Source: Streptomyces sp. NRRL F-6131
Lineage (GTDB): Bacteria > Actinomycetota > Actinomycetes > Streptomycetales > Streptomycetaceae
Length of the DNA: 64,000 nt
Direction of reading: 5' to 3'
Assembly: GCA_000719695.1 (NCBI GenBank)
Contig: JOHN01000019.1
Location: 57,447-121,446, forward strand
Notes under the pieces: model-generated
What the model saw: only the letters and a program-made list of their open reading frames with translations
Told to the model about the DNA's origin: nothing
Database searches by the model: none
Shown here: in pieces, positions 17,142 through 25,123 of the stretch
Numbering within the stretch: the first letter of the stretch is position 1
Layout: each line of letters starts with the position of its first letter
Made by a program: the position numbers and the translations under genes

Positions 17142-18490
17142 GCGGGGCGGTGCCCGGCGGGGCCGTGCCACCGGTGGCGGTGCCGGTCGAGGTGCCTCCG
17201 GGCGGGGCGGTTCCGGTGGAGGCGGCTCCGGACGGGGCGGTTCCGGACGGGGCAGTTCCGGACGGGGCGGTTCCGGGCGGGGTCACCGCGCCCGCCGGGA
17301 TCCCCCGGCAGCCCGGTGTCCCGGAGGGGGGCGGTGCGCCCGCCGGTGCGCCGCGGCCGGGGCCGGCCGAGCTCGCCGGGCGGGCGGTCGCGGTGTTCAC
17401 CGGACGGGTGCTCGGCCGCCACCAGGCGGCGACGGTGCGGATCGGCTTCGGCCTGGTCTGGCTGGCGTACCTGCTGCGGGAGTGGCCCCACCGGCGGGTG
17501 CTGTACGGCGACACCTCGCCCTGGTCGACGGAGCTGGCCCAGCAGCTGCTGGCCGACAACCGGGCGCTCACCGTGCTGCCCTGGTTCGGCGGGCGGCTCT
17601 GGTTCGAGCTGGTCTACCACCTGGCGGTGCTGGCCGCACTGGCCGTGCTGCTGGGCTGGCGGACCAGGGCGAGCACGGTGCTGTTCCTGGTCACGGTGCT
17701 GTCGCTGCAGAACCGCAACGTCTTCCTCGGGGACGGCGGGGACAACATCGTCCACCTGATGGCGATCTACCTGGTCTTCACCCGGTGCGCGGAGGTCTGG
17801 TCGCTGGACGCCCGCCGGGCGGGGCCGGGGCGGGCCGGGGTGCTGCTCTGGACGGTGCTCGGGGCGCTGCTGCTGGTCTGTCAGCTGGGCGGCTTCGCCG
17901 GGACGAGCCTGGACTGGACGGCCCCGGTGTTCCCGTACGTCGGGTGGGCGCCGCTGTTCTGGGCGCTCTGGGCGGTGGCCGGGCTGTGGTGGCTGGTGGA
18001 CCGGGTGGCGCCGGACGGCGAGACCCGGGCGGTGCTGGACGCGCTGGCGACCATGGTGCACAACTGCGCGATGCTGGTGATCGTCGTCGAGGTGGTGCTG
18101 ATCTACGCCACGGCCGGCTGGTACAAGGTCCAGGGCTCGCGCTGGCAGGACGGCACCGCGCTGTACTACCCGCTGCACCTGGACTACTTCACCCCCTGGC
18201 CGGCGCTGTCCGGGCTGGTCGGCGGGGCGCTGCTGCCGGTGTTCCTGATCTCCTACGGGACGGTGCTGCTCCAGGTGGGCTTCCCGTTCGCGCTGGTCGA
18301 CCGGAGGGTCAAGAACGCGCTGCTGGTGGTGATGATGGCCGAGCACATCGGGATCGCGGTGCTGCTGGGGCTGCCGGTGTTCTCGCTGGCGATGGTCGCG
18401 GCGGACGCGGTGTTCCTGCCGACCGCGGCGCTGTGCTGGGCCGGGGCGCGGGTCGCGCGGATCCGGCTGCGGAGGGCGCCACTAAGCTGA
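17138..18490 (+). CDS. HTTM-domain membrane protein
   Basis: GTG at 17138 overlaps the upstream TGA. The 450-residue protein begins with a low-complexity region (about 1-85) of repeated Gly-Ala-Val-Pro-Asp units. A polytopic HTTM domain follows, with about seven to eight helices and short motifs FLGDGGDNI and TAGWYKVQGSRWQDGTALYY. HTTM domains are the membrane part of vitamin K-dependent gamma-carboxylase and are also found in SdpB-type proteins. No soluble carboxylase domain is present. It is encoded between the DUF5819 partner and the FUSC gene (5 bases downstream), probably in one transcript. Confidence 0.88.
   Translation: MSGAVPGGAVPPVAVPVEVPPGGAVPVEAAPDGAVPDGAVPDGAVPGGVTAPAGIPRQPGVPEGGGAPAGAPRPGPAELAGRAVAVFTGRVLGRHQAATVRIGFGLVWLAYLLREWPHRRVLYGDTSPWSTELAQQLLADNRALTVLPWFGGRLWFELVYHLAVLAALAVLLGWRTRASTVLFLVTVLSLQNRNVFLGDGGDNIVHLMAIYLVFTRCAEVWSLDARRAGPGRAGVLLWTVLGALLLVCQLGGFAGTSLDWTAPVFPYVGWAPLFWALWAVAGLWWLVDRVAPDGETRAVLDALATMVHNCAMLVIVVEVVLIYATAGWYKVQGSRWQDGTALYYPLHLDYFTPWPALSGLVGGALLPVFLISYGTVLLQVGFPFALVDRRVKNALLVVMMAEHIGIAVLLGLPVFSLAMVAADAVFLPTAALCWAGARVARIRLRRAPLS
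17171..17275 (+). repeat. 15-bp in-frame tandem repeat in the HTTM gene
   Basis: About seven degenerate copies of a 15-bp unit occur, the last three nearly identical (GACGGGGCGGTTCCG at 17231, 17246 and 17261). They encode five-residue Gly-Ala-Val-Pro-x repeats in the cytosolic leader. Copy number is likely to vary between strains by slippage without breaking the frame. Confidence 0.85.
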
Positions 18491-18495
18491 CCGTT

Positions 18496-20643
18496 ATGTC
18501 CTGGTTCGCCGCGCTTCGAGACACCGCGCGGACCGGACTGACCGTCGACCGGGCGCTCACCGACCCCAAGCGGGCGGTGCGCGGGGCGGTCGCCGTCGCG
18601 CTGGTGCTCTTCCCGACCCTGGCGCTCTTCGACGCCCGGCTGGCCACCTCGGCCGCGATGGGCGCCTTCATCGCCGGCACCGCGACCTTCCAGCGCAGCT
18701 TCCGGCCCCGGGCCACGCTCGCCGTCGCCGCCGGGATCGGACTGGGCGTCAGCACCTTCCTGGGGTACCTGGCGGTCGGGGTGCCCGGGGGCTTCCCGGT
18801 GCTGCTGGCGGTCTGGGTGTTCGGCGCCGGGCTCGCCTGGGCGACCGGACCGACCGCCGGGGTGGTCGCCGCCAACACCGTCTCGGTGATGCTGATCGTC
18901 GTCCAGCTGCCGGTCAGCCCGCTCACCGCGCTCGGCCACGGGCTGGTCTGCGCGCTCGGCGGTGCGGTGCAGGCGCTGGTCATCACCGTCTGGCCGATCG
19001 GCAGTTGGACCGCCCAGCGCGAGGCGCTCGCCGACACCTACGCCGAACTCGCCGACTACGCCCGGCGGCTGCGCCAGGACCCGACCGCGCACGTCGACCC
19101 GGCCCCGTTCATGACGGCCCGGCACGCCGCCGCGCTGACCCCCTGGCAGGACCGGCGCAGACCGCCCGAACTGCGCGGTCTGCGCGGACTCGCCGAGCGG
19201 ATCCGGCCCACCCTGGCGGCGATCGCCGACCCCGAGGTCGGCGCACCCGAGGAGGGCCCGGAACGCGACCGGGCCCGGGAGGTGCTGGCGGCCGCCGCCG
19301 AGGCGATGGACGCGCTGGCCCGGGCGATCCGCACCGGCGATCCGGTCCGGCTGCCGTCCTCCGCGCCGGCCCTCACCCTGGTGACCAGGACCGAGGGTCC
19401 GGAGCTGCGCGGTCCCGCCCGCCGGGCCGCGCGCCGGCTGGCCGGGCTGCTCCGCGGCGCCGCCGACGCGCTCGACCGGGGTGCCGAGGACACCATCGAC
19501 ACCCCGCTCGTCCAGCCCGGCGGGGCGCTGCGCAAGCCGCCGCTGTTCCGGATGCTGCCGACGGCGCTGCGCGCGGTGCGGCGGCAGTTCCGGCCGCACT
19601 CGGCCGTCTTCCAGCACGCCGTCCGGCTGGCCGGGGTGGTCACCGTCGCCTATCTGCTGGCCCGGGTGGTCGGCTTCGAGCACGGCTACTGGGCACCGAT
19701 GACCGCCGCGATGGTGATGCGGCCGGACTTCGCGCAGACCTACAGCCGGGGCGTGGCCCGGCTGGCCGGGACGGTGGCCGGGGTGGCGGTCTCCACCCTG
19801 GTGGTGCAGCTGGCCCGGCCGGGCGAGTGGGTGCTGGCCGTGCTCGCGGTGGTCTCGATCGGCGGCGCCTACCTGACCTTCCGCACCGGCTACGCGGTGA
19901 TCACCGCCTGCATCTCCTCCTACGTGGTCTTCCTGCTCGGGCTCCAGGAGGGGAACCCCCTGGTCACCGCGGTGGAGCGGGTCGGTCTCACGCTGCTCGG
20001 CGGCTCGGTCGCGCTGCTCGTCTACGCGCTCTTCCCCACCTGGCAGACCGCCCGGCTCGGCGAACGGCTGGCCGAGTGGCTGGCCGCCGCGGGGCGGTAC
20101 ACGGCCGAGGTGCTCGCCGTGTACGAGCGGCCGGCCGCGCCGCGCGGCCGGGAGGTGCGCTCGGCGCTGCTGGACTCCCGGGAGGCGCGCTCGGAGCTGC
20201 TCCAGGCGATGGAGCGGGCCGACGCCGAGCCCGGCCGGCACGCCTCCGGGCTGCCCGGGGTGAGCCGTCGGCAGGTGGACCGGGCCCGGGCGGCGGTCGG
20301 CCACCTCGGGCGGGTCGCCGTGCTGCTGGAGGCGCACCTGCCCGGCCCGGACGCCGACCCGGTGCCGGGGGCGGCCGAGTTCGCCGAGGAGCTGCGGCTG
20401 GCCACCGCGCTGGCGGCGGGCGCGCTGCTGACCGGGCGGCCGGTGGAGTTCGGCGCCGTCCGGGAGGCCCAGGAGGGGCTGGAGCGACGGCTCGCCGAGG
20501 CGCCGCCGGGGGTGCAGCGGGACGTGGTGCGGGCCGGGACCAGGCTGCTGCTCCAGGCGTTGAAGGACCTGGAACGGGCGCTGCGCGGCGGCGGCACGGC
20601 GGCCGCCGCCGAGCGGCGCGAGCCGGAGCCGACCGGGCGTTAG
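18496..20643 (+). CDS. FUSC-family membrane transporter
   Basis: The 715-residue protein has two blocks of about six transmembrane helices (about 30-165 and 380-520) separated and followed by Arg/Ala/Glu-rich cytosolic helical regions. This is the FUSC/aromatic-acid-exporter layout. The second block contains YWAPMTAAMVMRPDFAQTYSRG, matching the conserved FUSC motif (here split as YWAPMTAAMVM and RPDFAQT). Related proteins export aromatic acids or fusaric acid; the substrate here is unknown. ATG at 18496 lies five bases after the HTTM stop. The 3' end overlaps the convergent small gene by four bases. Confidence 0.88.
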   Translation: MSWFAALRDTARTGLTVDRALTDPKRAVRGAVAVALVLFPTLALFDARLATSAAMGAFIAGTATFQRSFRPRATLAVAAGIGLGVSTFLGYLAVGVPGGFPVLLAVWVFGAGLAWATGPTAGVVAANTVSVMLIVVQLPVSPLTALGHGLVCALGGAVQALVITVWPIGSWTAQREALADTYAELADYARRLRQDPTAHVDPAPFMTARHAAALTPWQDRRRPPELRGLRGLAERIRPTLAAIADPEVGAPEEGPERDRAREVLAAAAEAMDALARAIRTGDPVRLPSSAPALTLVTRTEGPELRGPARRAARRLAGLLRGAADALDRGAEDTIDTPLVQPGGALRKPPLFRMLPTALRAVRRQFRPHSAVFQHAVRLAGVVTVAYLLARVVGFEHGYWAPMTAAMVMRPDFAQTYSRGVARLAGTVAGVAVSTLVVQLARPGEWVLAVLAVVSIGGAYLTFRTGYAVITACISSYVVFLLGLQEGNPLVTAVERVGLTLLGGSVALLVYALFPTWQTARLGERLAEWLAAAGRYTAEVLAVYERPAAPRGREVRSALLDSREARSELLQAMERADAEPGRHASGLPGVSRRQVDRARAAVGHLGRVAVLLEAHLPGPDADPVPGAAEFAEELRLATALAAGALLTGRPVEFGAVREAQEGLERRLAEAPPGVQRDVVRAGTRLLLQALKDLERALRGGGTAAAAERREPEPTGR

Positions 20644-20933
20644 GCGCTCTCCCCGGCCGCGGCCTCCAGCCAGTGGGCGAACTCGCGGGCGAAGTGCCCC
20701 TGGTGACCGGTGGACAGCTCGGACGGGGCGTCGGCCGGGAACGCGACGGTGGGCCGGATCCGCAGGCCCTCGGGGTAGTCGGCGAACTCGTGCACCACCC
20801 GCGGCACCTCGGAGCCGTCCGCCGGGTGGCCGGTGCCACCGGTCCGGACCGGGTACCGCGGGGTCGCGGGGGTCGGGTGGAAGCGCAGGAAGAAGCGCGG
20901 CGGACCGCTGCCGACGGTCTCGACGATCTCCAC
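20640..20933 (-). CDS. Small conserved-looking protein of unknown function
   Basis: A roughly 97-residue acidic/aromatic protein with no membrane helix, containing GPPRFFLRFHP and a C terminus HFAREFAHWLEAA. The codon pattern is strongly GC-rich at third positions, supporting that it is real. GTG at 20933 is the only standard start near the conserved part. The frame stays open upstream (LLAADPEHGPADSTGDP), so the true start could be a rarer codon. It is divergent from the SpoU methyltransferase and convergent with the FUSC gene. I do not recognise a family. Confidence 0.6.
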   Translation of the reverse strand: MEIVETVGSGPPRFFLRFHPTPATPRYPVRTGGTGHPADGSEVPRVVHEFADYPEGLRIRPTVAFPADAPSELSTGHQGHFAREFAHWLEAAAGESA

Positions 20934-21030
20934 CGGGTCGCCGGTGGAGTCGGCCGGGCCGTGCTCGGGGTCGGCGGCGAGCAGGACGGCCCGGTGAGCC
21001 CGGCGGAGGCGGGATGGCAGAGTGGGCGGG

Positions 21031-21795
21031 ATGAACGAGGAACTGCTGCGCGCCTGGCGGACCGGCGCCGAGGAGCCGGGGGCGGTCCTGTTGGACGGCT
21101 TCCACCCGCTGAAGCACGCGCTGCGGTTCGGCGGCGCCGTCCGGCAGGTGCTGACCGCCGACCGGGCCGCGCTGCTGGCGCTCGCCGCCGAGCTGGCCCC
21201 GGACGTCGCCCCGGCGCTGGACACGCTGGCCGTCGAACTCCCGGAGGCCGCGCTGCGCACGCTCGCCCCCCGGCTGAACCCGACCGGGGTGGTCGCCCTG
21301 GCCGTGCGGCCCACCGCCGCGGCCAACCGCGCCGCGCTGGCCGACCGGCCCCGGTCGGGGCCGGTCGTGCTGCTGGAGAACCCGCGCAACCTGGGCAACG
21401 TGGGCGCGGTGATCCGGCTGGCGGCCGGCTTCGGCGCCGCCGGCGTGGTCACCACCGGGGAGCTGGACCCCTGGCACCCGGCCGTGCTCCGGGGCAGCGC
21501 GGGCCTGCACTTCGCCACCGCCGTCGAGCGGCTGACCCTGCCGGAGCTGCCCGCCGGACCGCTCTACGTGCTGGACCCGGAGGGCACCGACATCCGGGCG
21601 ACGTCCTTCCCGGACGACGCGGTGCTCGCCTTCGGCACCGAGCGGCACGGCGTCTCGGCGGAGCTGCGGACGCGCGCCGACGAGCTGGTCGCCGTGCCGA
21701 TGCGGCCCGGGGTCTCCAGCTTCAACCTGGCGACCAGTGTGGCGATGGGGCTCTTCCACTGGATGGCGGGCCGCCCGCCCGGCGGGGCGGCCTGA
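21031..21795 (+). CDS. TrmH/SpoU-family RNA 2'-O-methyltransferase
   Basis: The 254-residue protein has a variable N-terminal region and a SPOUT methyltransferase domain (about 110-254). The three SpoU motifs are present: ENPRNLGNVGAVIRLA, LAFGTERHGVS and PMRPGVSSFNLATSVAMGLF, which form the trefoil knot and SAM pocket. It should methylate ribose in tRNA or rRNA; the target cannot be read from sequence. ATG at 21031 is used; a GTG at 21022 would add three residues. Confidence 0.9.
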   Translation: MNEELLRAWRTGAEEPGAVLLDGFHPLKHALRFGGAVRQVLTADRAALLALAAELAPDVAPALDTLAVELPEAALRTLAPRLNPTGVVALAVRPTAAANRAALADRPRSGPVVLLENPRNLGNVGAVIRLAAGFGAAGVVTTGELDPWHPAVLRGSAGLHFATAVERLTLPELPAGPLYVLDPEGTDIRATSFPDDAVLAFGTERHGVSAELRTRADELVAVPMRPGVSSFNLATSVAMGLFHWMAGRPPGGAA

Positions 21796-21818
21796 GCCGG
21801 TCCCGTCCCGGACGGCGT

Positions 21819-21845
21819 GCGGACCCGGTCGCCGGTCGGGTCCGC
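21819..21845. terminator. Convergent terminator
   Basis: Arms GCGGACCCG (21819-21827) and CGGGTCCGC (21837-21845) pair perfectly between the convergent SpoU gene (ends 21795) and the hydrolase gene (ends 21856). Confidence 0.7.
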
Positions 21846-21855
21846 GCGGACCCGG

Positions 21856-23211
21856 TCAGGAGAAGAGCCGCTTCCAGGTGTCCGGGCCGGGGATGCCGTC
21901 CGCCTCGGCGCCGCGCCAGCCCTGGGCCTCCTGGAAGGCCCGCACCCCGCGCAGGTCGGCGTCCGTCCAGCGCGGGCCGGGACCCTCGGCGTAGGCGGCG
22001 CCGAACCCCTTGCGGACGAGCTGCTCGCCGAGCTGCCGGACCTGGTCGCCGACCGCGCCCGGACCGAAGCCGCCGGTCCCGGGGAAGGCCGGTGCACCGC
22101 CACCGGGGGGAACCGGCGGCGGCGGGGACGGCGGCAGCGGGGCGGCGGCGTCGATGTTCCGGCCCTTGCCGTTGACCAGGTAGTCCCAGGTGTCCTTGCC
22201 CGGGATGCCGTCCGCCTCGCTGCCGCGCCAGCCCTGGGCCCGCTGGAACGCCTCGGTGGCCCGCCGGTCCGACTCGCTCCAGCGCGGCCCCGGGCCCTCG
22301 GTGTAGAACCGGCCGCCGCCGCGCTCCACCAGCATCCGGCCGAGCCGGGTGACGTGGGCGTTGTCGGCGCCCGGGCCGAACTTGTCGGCTCCGGGGAAGG
22401 CCGAGGAGGCGGCGCCGTCGCTGCTGCTCCCGCCGGGCGAGAGCGCCTTGTAGCGGTACGGCAGGTAGGTGGCCGAGTTGGACCAGTAGGCGTACGGGGT
22501 CGCGCGCTTGGTGGTGCCGGGGGAGGTCTGCTCGTACGCCAGGTAGCGGGTGCGGGTGGAGTCCGTCCACCCGCCGAACACGGTGACGTGCGAGCCGCCC
22601 TGCGGGCGGGCCGGGTCGTTGTGGAGCAGGATGTCGCCGGGCTGGAGGTCGGCCTTGGTGATCCGCTCGGCGAAGTCCGGCAGGGTCCAGGTGGTCTGGC
22701 TGCTGCCGAGCCCCCAGGCCATCGAGACGAAGCCGGAGCAGTCCTGGCGGTACCCGTCCGACCAGTAGCGGCCCATGCTGTACGGGACCTTCTGGTCGAC
22801 CCAGCGCTGCGCCCGCTCGATGATCGCGGCCCGGGTGACCGGCTGGGCGGCGGCGCGCGGGGCGGCCGTCCCGGTGTCGGGGGAGCCGCCGTGGAGGCCG
22901 CTCACCTCGCCCTGCGGGGTGTCGGACGGGGTGTCGGAGCGGGGGGTGGACGGGCCACCGGGGGTCGGGGCGGGGACCGCGGTCGCGGTGGCCGCGCCGG
23001 CCGCGCCGCCGCCGAGGGCGGTGCCGACGGCGGCCATCAGGACGGCGGCGCGGCGGCGGACGCTGCGGGCCGCGGCGTGGCCGCCCTCGTGCACCGGCGC
23101 GGCGTGCAGCCGGGCGCGGCGGCGGGCGCTGCAGCCCCCGCATATGCAGTCGTCGTCGGGTTCGACCTCGTCGAACTCCCACAGCGGGACCGGTTGGTCG
23201 GTTCGGGTCAT
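21856..23211 (-). CDS. NlpC/P60-like cell-wall hydrolase with two peptidoglycan-binding domains
   Basis: The 451-residue protein has a cytosolic N terminus with the cluster DDDCICGGCSARRR, a hydrophobic helix (about 60-80) and a Thr/Pro/Gly linker. An NlpC/P60-type domain follows (about 140-290) with catalytic Cys in DCSGFVSMAWGL and His in GSHVTVFGG. Two homologous peptidoglycan-binding repeats close the protein, each ending near GWRGxEADGIPGxDTW. It should cleave peptide stems in peptidoglycan, with the repeats anchoring it to the wall. ATG at 23211 follows GGCGGAG; an earlier TTG would add 37 implausible residues. Confidence 0.85.
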   Translation of the reverse strand: MTRTDQPVPLWEFDEVEPDDDCICGGCSARRRARLHAAPVHEGGHAAARSVRRRAAVLMAAVGTALGGGAAGAATATAVPAPTPGGPSTPRSDTPSDTPQGEVSGLHGGSPDTGTAAPRAAAQPVTRAAIIERAQRWVDQKVPYSMGRYWSDGYRQDCSGFVSMAWGLGSSQTTWTLPDFAERITKADLQPGDILLHNDPARPQGGSHVTVFGGWTDSTRTRYLAYEQTSPGTTKRATPYAYWSNSATYLPYRYKALSPGGSSSDGAASSAFPGADKFGPGADNAHVTRLGRMLVERGGGRFYTEGPGPRWSESDRRATEAFQRAQGWRGSEADGIPGKDTWDYLVNGKGRNIDAAAPLPPSPPPPVPPGGGAPAFPGTGGFGPGAVGDQVRQLGEQLVRKGFGAAYAEGPGPRWTDADLRGVRAFQEAQGWRGAEADGIPGPDTWKRLFS

Positions 23212-23516
23212 ACTCCGCCTCTTTCTCCTGGTGGGAGGGGGGTCGGTCAGGCCGCTGACGGCGTGACGGCAGGTCCTTCCTTCCCAGGGCGACAGCGCGT
23301 GCCATCCGGACCAAAGTCCCAAACCGGATGCCGGGTCGGCGCGGTGGGTTGCTCCGCGCGGGTGACGACCCTTCGGCTTCCGGGCGTGGCGCGGGAGCCG
23401 GGCTGTCCGCCCGTCAGCTGACGGGCCCTTCGGGCGGTGCGCCCGTCCGGCAGCGGCCGGGTGATCAGGCCCGGTGGTCAGGCCCGGTGATCAGGCCGGG
23501 TGATCAGGCCGGGTGA
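23212..23516. other. Leader region of the cell-wall hydrolase gene
   Basis: 305 bases without a gene. Streptomyces hydrolase genes often have c-di-AMP riboswitches; I compared this leader with that consensus and did not find it. It does contain an inverted repeat (23303-23330) and the tandem repeats at 23457-23523, described separately. Confidence 0.45.
23303..23330. promoter_or_regulatory. Inverted repeat upstream of the hydrolase gene
   Basis: CATCCGG (23303-23309) and CCGGATG (23324-23330) are perfect inverted arms around a 14-base AT-richer core, about 92 bases ahead of the hydrolase start. It could be an operator or leader hairpin. Confidence 0.4.
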
Positions 23517-23523
23517 TCAGGCC
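23457..23523. repeat. 13-bp tandem repeats with TGATCA cores
   Basis: About five near-identical 13-bp units of the form CGGGTGATCAGGC run head to tail, one with TGGTCA instead of TGATCA. The array ends exactly at the stop codon of the PNPOx gene (TGA within 23517-23519), so the last unit supplies the stop. Confidence 0.85.
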
Positions 23524-24446
23524 GGGTGCCGGGCGGCGGGCGGGTTGGCGGGCGAGTACTCCGGGTCGGTCCACCTGAGCGGGGTGGCGTCGGCCAGTTC
23601 GACGACGCCGGTGACGGTCAGGTCGACCACCCGTTCGGCGCCCGGCAGGCCCGCCGCGGCCGGGTGGGACCAGTCGGTCCTGGCCTCGCCGGTGACCAGC
23701 AGCGCGCCGCCGGTCTCCCAGTCCGGGACGAGCAGCCCGGCCCGCGGGTCGACCTCCAGATTGCCCAGGGTCATGAACATGTTGTTGCCCGGGTAGTCGG
23801 GCCAGCGCAGCCGGTCCGGTCCGAGGACCCGCAGGAAGCCCGGGTTGCCGCCGCGGTGCGAGGCGTCCGTCCGGCCGTCCGGGCCGGTGGTGGCGACGAA
23901 GAAGGTGTCGGCGGTGCTCACCAGCAGCTGCTGGGCGGTGCTCAGGGCCGGGCCGGCCGCCACCCGGCGCGGGGCGCCGGCGTCCGGGCGGTCGACCGGG
24001 TGACGGCGCTGGATGTACTTCGGGCAGTTGGCGTACACCTGGTCGGCGTCGATCACCAGGCCGCCCCGGCCGTCCGGCGCGGAGCGGCCGTTGACCCGCA
24101 TCCGGCGCCGGGCGGCGGGGTCCAGCGCGACGGTGCCGACCTCGGCGGGGCCGGCCAGTGCGGCGGCCAGCGGGTCGTCCTCGGCCGGGCGGGCGGCGAC
24201 CGTCACGGTCCGCTCGTCCGGGGCCCGCAGGAAGCCGGCCGGGCCGCTGAGCTGGGTGGCCCAGAGCCGGCCGTCGGCGTCGGCCGCGCCGACCACCAGG
24301 ACCCGCCGTTCGGCGAGGAAGCGGGCGGCCACGGCCGGGACGGTGCTGCCGACGGCGCGTCCGGAGTGGTCGGCCCGGTCGGTCCGGCCGGCCCGGGCCT
24401 GCACGGCCCGTTCGCCGGGGTGGTAGGGCGTGGCGGCGGGGGTCAC
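23517..24446 (-). CDS. Pyridoxamine 5'-phosphate oxidase-like FMN-binding protein
   Basis: A 309-residue protein with a split-barrel flavin-binding fold. It contains RFLAERRVLVVGAADADGRLW in its N-terminal half (here RFLAERRVLVV and ADADGRLWATQL) and a second barrel part with TADTFFVATTGPDGRTDASH and GNNMFMTLGNLE. The family includes oxidases, F420/FMN reductases and heme-utilisation enzymes, so the reaction is uncertain. GTG at 24446 is preceded by AGGAG. It starts nine bases after the VOC gene stop, so both are one operon under the operator at 24968. Confidence 0.82.
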   Translation of the reverse strand: MTPAATPYHPGERAVQARAGRTDRADHSGRAVGSTVPAVAARFLAERRVLVVGAADADGRLWATQLSGPAGFLRAPDERTVTVAARPAEDDPLAAALAGPAEVGTVALDPAARRRMRVNGRSAPDGRGGLVIDADQVYANCPKYIQRRHPVDRPDAGAPRRVAAGPALSTAQQLLVSTADTFFVATTGPDGRTDASHRGGNPGFLRVLGPDRLRWPDYPGNNMFMTLGNLEVDPRAGLLVPDWETGGALLVTGEARTDWSHPAAAGLPGAERVVDLTVTGVVELADATPLRWTDPEYSPANPPAARHPA

Positions 24447-24455
24447 GGCGGACTC

Positions 24456-24923
24456 CTAGAAGAAACCGCAGGTCGGGGCGGACTCGGTGGGGGCGGCGGC
24501 ACCGGTCTCGTCGACGCCCGCCGGGGTGTAGATCTCCAGCCGGATGCCGTCGGGGTCGGTGAAGAAGATCCCGCCGGAGGCCGCGCCCTCGCGGTGCGGG
24601 ACGACGCCGTCGTAGGCGAAGGAGGCGCCCAGCTCGCGCAGCAGCGCCTCGGCGGCGCGGACCTCGTCGAGCGAGTCGACCTGGAAGGAGAGGTGGTGCA
24701 GGCCGGGGGCGGCGGTGGCGAAGGCGCCCTCGCTCTGCTGCCAGAGGGTGAGGACCGGGCGGCCGTCGCGGCCGAGGAAGGCGTAGCGGCGCTCCGGGTC
24801 GGTGCCCTCCGCGACCAGCTCCAGTCCGAGGACGCGCCGGTAGAAGGCGGTGGAACGGGCCAGGTCGGTGACGTTCAGACCCACGTGGCCGGTCTGCAGG
24901 GTGCTGCTGATGGTGCCGGACAT
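24456..24923 (-). CDS. VOC-family (glyoxalase/dioxygenase-fold) protein
   Basis: A 155-residue protein with the paired beta-alpha-beta-beta-beta modules of vicinal oxygen chelate enzymes: VGLNVTDLARSTAFYRRVLG at the N terminus, HHLSFQVDSLDEV, and FFTDPDGIRLEIYTP. The metal ligands are His in GHVGLNV, His in HHLSF and Glu in RLEIY. It ends in an unusual Cys/Phe tail (CGFF). It is first in an operon with the flavin-dependent gene and may act with it in detoxifying a reactive compound. Substrate unknown. Confidence 0.85.
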   Translation of the reverse strand: MSGTISSTLQTGHVGLNVTDLARSTAFYRRVLGLELVAEGTDPERRYAFLGRDGRPVLTLWQQSEGAFATAAPGLHHLSFQVDSLDEVRAAEALLRELGASFAYDGVVPHREGAASGGIFFTDPDGIRLEIYTPAGVDETGAAAPTESAPTCGFF

Positions 24924-24967
24924 GCCTGATCGCTCCCGTGGTCAGGGCGCCTCGGGGCGCCGCTGGC

Positions 24968-25012
24968 TAACCGTTATCGATGACGTTAGTGGTTATGCTT
25001 GGGAAAGGTCAA
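24968..25012 (-). promoter_or_regulatory. Promoter with 28-bp palindromic operator for the VOC-PNPOx operon
   Basis: On the minus strand TTGACC (25012-25007) and TAACGT (24988-24983) stand 18 bases apart, a good -35/-10 pair. A 28-bp imperfect palindrome, pattern TAACCnnTAnCG-n4-CGnTAnnGGTTA (24968-24995), overlaps the -10. This is the layout expected for a MarR- or HxlR-type repressor site. The patch is clearly AT-richer than its surroundings. No such regulator is adjacent. Confidence 0.7.
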
Positions 25013-25123
25013 CCAGTACTGGCGGTTTCAATGGTTAGATTTCGCGGGCATGGCTGTGTCATGACAAGGATGGTGGCGGGCGGTGCGGAGGGGGCGGCGC
25101 GCGGGCGCCGGGCCGCGGTGCGG

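Noticed and set aside
23212..23456. Possible c-di-AMP (ydaO) riboswitch before the wall hydrolase
   Set aside because: Streptomyces hydrolase genes often have one, but the conserved blocks were not found; only vague similarity near 23340-23360 exists.
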